DNA from: Ipomoea triloba
Taxonomy: Eukaryota; Streptophyta; Magnoliopsida; Solanales; Convolvulaceae
Assembly: GCF_003576645.1 (NCBI RefSeq)
Contig: NC_044917.1
Coordinates: forward strand, 2,169,923-2,233,922
Direction of reading: 5' to 3'
DNA: 64,000 nt
The notes under the pieces were generated by a model that worked only from the letters and a program-made list of their open reading frames with translations, was not told where the DNA came from and did not search any database. This document shows, in pieces, positions 61,201 to 64,000 of the stretch. A program made the position numbers and the translations under genes. Each line of letters begins with the position of its first letter. Within the stretch, counting starts at the first letter, position 1.

Positions 61201-64000
61201 CACTACTTTAAAGATAATTAACGAAAGCAATTTAATAGAATAATAATTTAGCGATCAAGTACGTCCCTACAATACGAGCTGAGTATAATTAAAAGATTAC
61301 AATCTCTATTTTTCTCAATAATATTATCTGTTTGCCTAGAAAATCCCTTACATTGAAAAAAAATTCTTACTTCAATTTCTTATTATATATATTTGAAAAC
61401 AATTTATCCACGCAATTTATGCACTTCTATGACGTACTCTTTATTATATTGATTAATCATAATATAAAGTAATCAAATTGATGTCAATTAAGTAATACGG
61501 ATGGTAGTTTTTGTATACAAGATAAATTTTCTATGTGAGATATTTATTGATTTTTTTGATTTATATTGATTAGTTATGATAACATAATATGTCGATTTAA
61601 TATTTTTGTAGTTCTTTACCGGCCAATTTCACTCCTATTGAACATTTAGTAGGCCCTGCAAATGTGTCAATAAATAAAAATTGACAAAAATAATATTATT
61701 AATATTTTTTTGGGTCTATTTTACACCTTGTGTATCAAATGAAATCGGATATTTTATGCAACCTCTATGTGGCTACCTGCCTTCCACGTATTTCATCTTC
61801 TGGTTTCTTCCGATCTTTTTTTTTTTTTTTTTTTTTTTGAAATCCGTTTAGTATTTAATATGTACTATAAGTGTATATTAAGTATACTATTTTTATACAA
61901 TAATTTACAAATTATATAGATGAAGAAAATCACATTTGAAAGATCTATCGATTGACAGGGTGTTGGTAAAAATAGAACATATAAACAAATATAAATTTTA
62001 ATTATGCATCAAGGTAACTATTTGGTTCCCCTCTCAATTGTTAGTTTTATTTTAAATTTTACACATTTTAATTACTTATGTGAAAAAACAAAAAAGCAAG
62101 GGTATCATAAAAATTTAAATAATGACAAATATATATATATATATATGTATATGATTGTTTCATAGAAGCGACTATTTAAAGTCCTCCAAGTTCATATATA
62201 ACTAGGAGTAATATCGGTTCAGTACTCTTGTAACTATGTGATTAACTTGATCATTCTTACTTATCATTTTGTCAAAAAGTGCAACTAATCGTGTATTAAA
62301 ATTAATTTAAAGACTATAATTATAATTTTACATGTGCTAACAATTCTATTGATGAATCAAACATTGAAGAGTAATATTATATTTTCTCTGTCTTATTATT
62401 TACTATATTCATTGTCAATTCAATCTTATTTCTTTGGTTATTTTCTTAGAATTTAATTTTGTGTGTATTTAATAGTATTTTTTTATGTAGTTTCTAAATA
62501 TATATAATTTTTATATACTAGTACTAATTAAATATTTTAAAAAATTGAGTTGTAGAACTAGACATAAAATAGAGTGAAATAACCCCGCATTTACAACTTT
62601 ATTTACCGTGATATGTTTTAATTAGTTAGTTATTCAATTAAAAGATCTATAATAAATAATAATTGACAAATTTTTATAGTAAAAAAATAATTATATTGTT
62701 TTCTATAATTGAAAATTGTGCTGACTCATCTGGGTGTCCATATCCGACCATATGCCGTAAAGGTCAAATCGGTTACTATTATTCCGCCTATCACCTATCA
62801 GTACGTCGTCGTCTCAACTCATTCACCCTAATTTGAATGGGAAGGCCGAAGACATGTCGATTTGTGGGTCCAAACTCCAAATTGCCAATGCCCTAAACCC
62901 TAATTTTGCAGTTTCTTGGATGTGTACCAATGCATGTTGAGAGTTGAGACTCATTTGGAATGATAATATACATATTTCAAGTTTTAATTTATTTTTTAAA
63001 AAATATTTGTTTGCTTACATGCATATCTTGTTTTGATTCATCAATAAAAAAAGAGTGACACATAAATTTTATTACCCTATTTCTCTTTTATTAATAAAAT
63101 CATAACATATAGTGGAATTTTACTCTATAAAAGTCCATATATCATCATGACTCACGTTAACATTGCCTAACAATTACTTTAATTTGGCTAGCTAAGGTTG
63201 AAGGTCAATGCTCAAGGAACCACTAGTGAATATTTAAAGAGCCATCTTGGAGGATTGTCTGGGTATTACCAATGCTTCGAAGTTGAGTCTTGTTGGGTTT
63301 CTCATCTTCCTGATCGGAAAAAAGATTGAATTGAAGTTCAAACTTTAAAAAAAAAAATTTAAAATATTTTAAAATGCCAAAGAGTAAATTTGTCAATTGT
63401 AATTGTTGGATTATGACAAATATTAATTTGAATTTTAGACGCTTAATATTAAGGTCCAAACGATGATTATTTTCTCCTTATCTATAGGTGAAAGAAATAA
63501 TATACATTTATCATTGAACACGAGGTTTGTCCACACGACAATGCAACTTGATAAGTCATGTATGATTGATTAGAGTAGTGATGTAGGAATTACGTACTGA
63601 AAATGCCCAACCCATTGGATCGAGACATATCGTACAAAAATACAAAATGCGGCGAACCGCACACATCCAACAAATATCCGATTAATAGATTAGCAGATCT
63701 GATCTGGTCCATCAGAATATAATTAATGTACTACTTTTAATAGTTCTTACAACCTGGCATTCAATTTCCTTTTTATTTATTTTTTTAAACTTATATTTGA
63801 ATATTCTCTGAATTATTCCCAAATTTGATCTTAGTTTGTTGGTTCATGCTGCTGCTCACATGGTCTTACTGTACCAAAAGATTAAGAATAATATTTAAAT
63901 TATTAAAATATTATTTCTGCAAAGTATTGTTAATCGTAACAACCATCTTAATTTACACATTTTTTGTATTTATTACACACAAATTAAATAAATTGCATGT
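61201..64000. other. AT-rich terminal region, nothing recognised
   Basis: No coding, RNA or structured repeat signal beyond short (AT)n and poly-T runs (61816-61839, 62130-62146). The stretch at 62740-62960 is GC-richer with a CCCTAAACCCTAA motif and might be a leader or promoter of a gene lying outside, but no ORF supports this. Confidence 0.5.

Noticed and set aside
62740..62960. CCCTAAACCCTAA motif as interstitial telomere sequence
   Set aside because: Only two units; such telo-boxes are common in plant leaders and not evidence of telomeric DNA.
1..64000. CRISPR array, operon or prokaryotic-type system
   Set aside because: The window is intron-rich plant nuclear DNA; repeats seen are transposons and microsatellites without spacer regularity.

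Overview
This is plant nuclear DNA from a eudicot. It has AT-rich spacers, many GT-AG introns, tRNA-derived SINEs, MITEs and long homopolymer or dinucleotide tracts, and its proteins closely resemble Arabidopsis counterparts. The species cannot be named from sequence alone. Two runs of N and several pure G/C runs mark imperfect gap filling.

Left half (1-35 kb), gene-dense. The 5' end of FLOWERING LOCUS D (FLD, minus strand) is divergent from the 26-coding-exon exocyst gene SEC8 (plus). SEC8 converges on a 22-exon armadillo-repeat kinesin of the ARK1 type (minus). SDP6, the mitochondrial FAD-dependent glycerol-3-phosphate dehydrogenase, follows on the minus strand. From memory, SDP6, SEC8 and FLD are consecutive genes in Arabidopsis (At3g10370-10390), so this is conserved microsynteny with the kinesin lying between SEC8 and SDP6. 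All reconstructed exon chains stay in frame (SEC8 1073 aa, ARK1 1096 aa, SDP6 628 aa).

Middle (36-46 kb). Two near-identical intronless PGG-domain membrane proteins lie downstream of a 9-exon wybutosine tRNA-modification fusion gene (TYW3 - Kelch - TYW2, 1065 aa). The PGG gene and the 3' part of the TYW gene were duplicated together. The extra copy kept a PGG gene and half of TYW exon 8 as a relic.

Right part (46-64 kb), gene-poor. It holds a small DVL/ROTUNDIFOLIA-like peptide gene, a MIR172 locus with both arms clear, a degraded hAT-type element with a SINE nested in it (perfect 15-bp target duplication), a 5'-truncated LINE with target duplication, other RNase H debris, an element with GTGAATGTAGAG repeats, and microsatellites. 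No other genes were found in 55-64 kb.

FLD and MIR172 both act on flowering time (autonomous pathway and AP2-class repression) but lie 53 kb apart with no sign of joint control. The other genes are housekeeping: exocytosis, microtubule motor, glycerol catabolism and tRNAPhe modification. No wholly new multi-gene system was seen. The most unusual items are the PGG/TYW segmental duplication, the paired equal-length coiled-coil exons of the kinesin, three GC-AG introns in SEC8, and a 27-bp perfect palindrome island.
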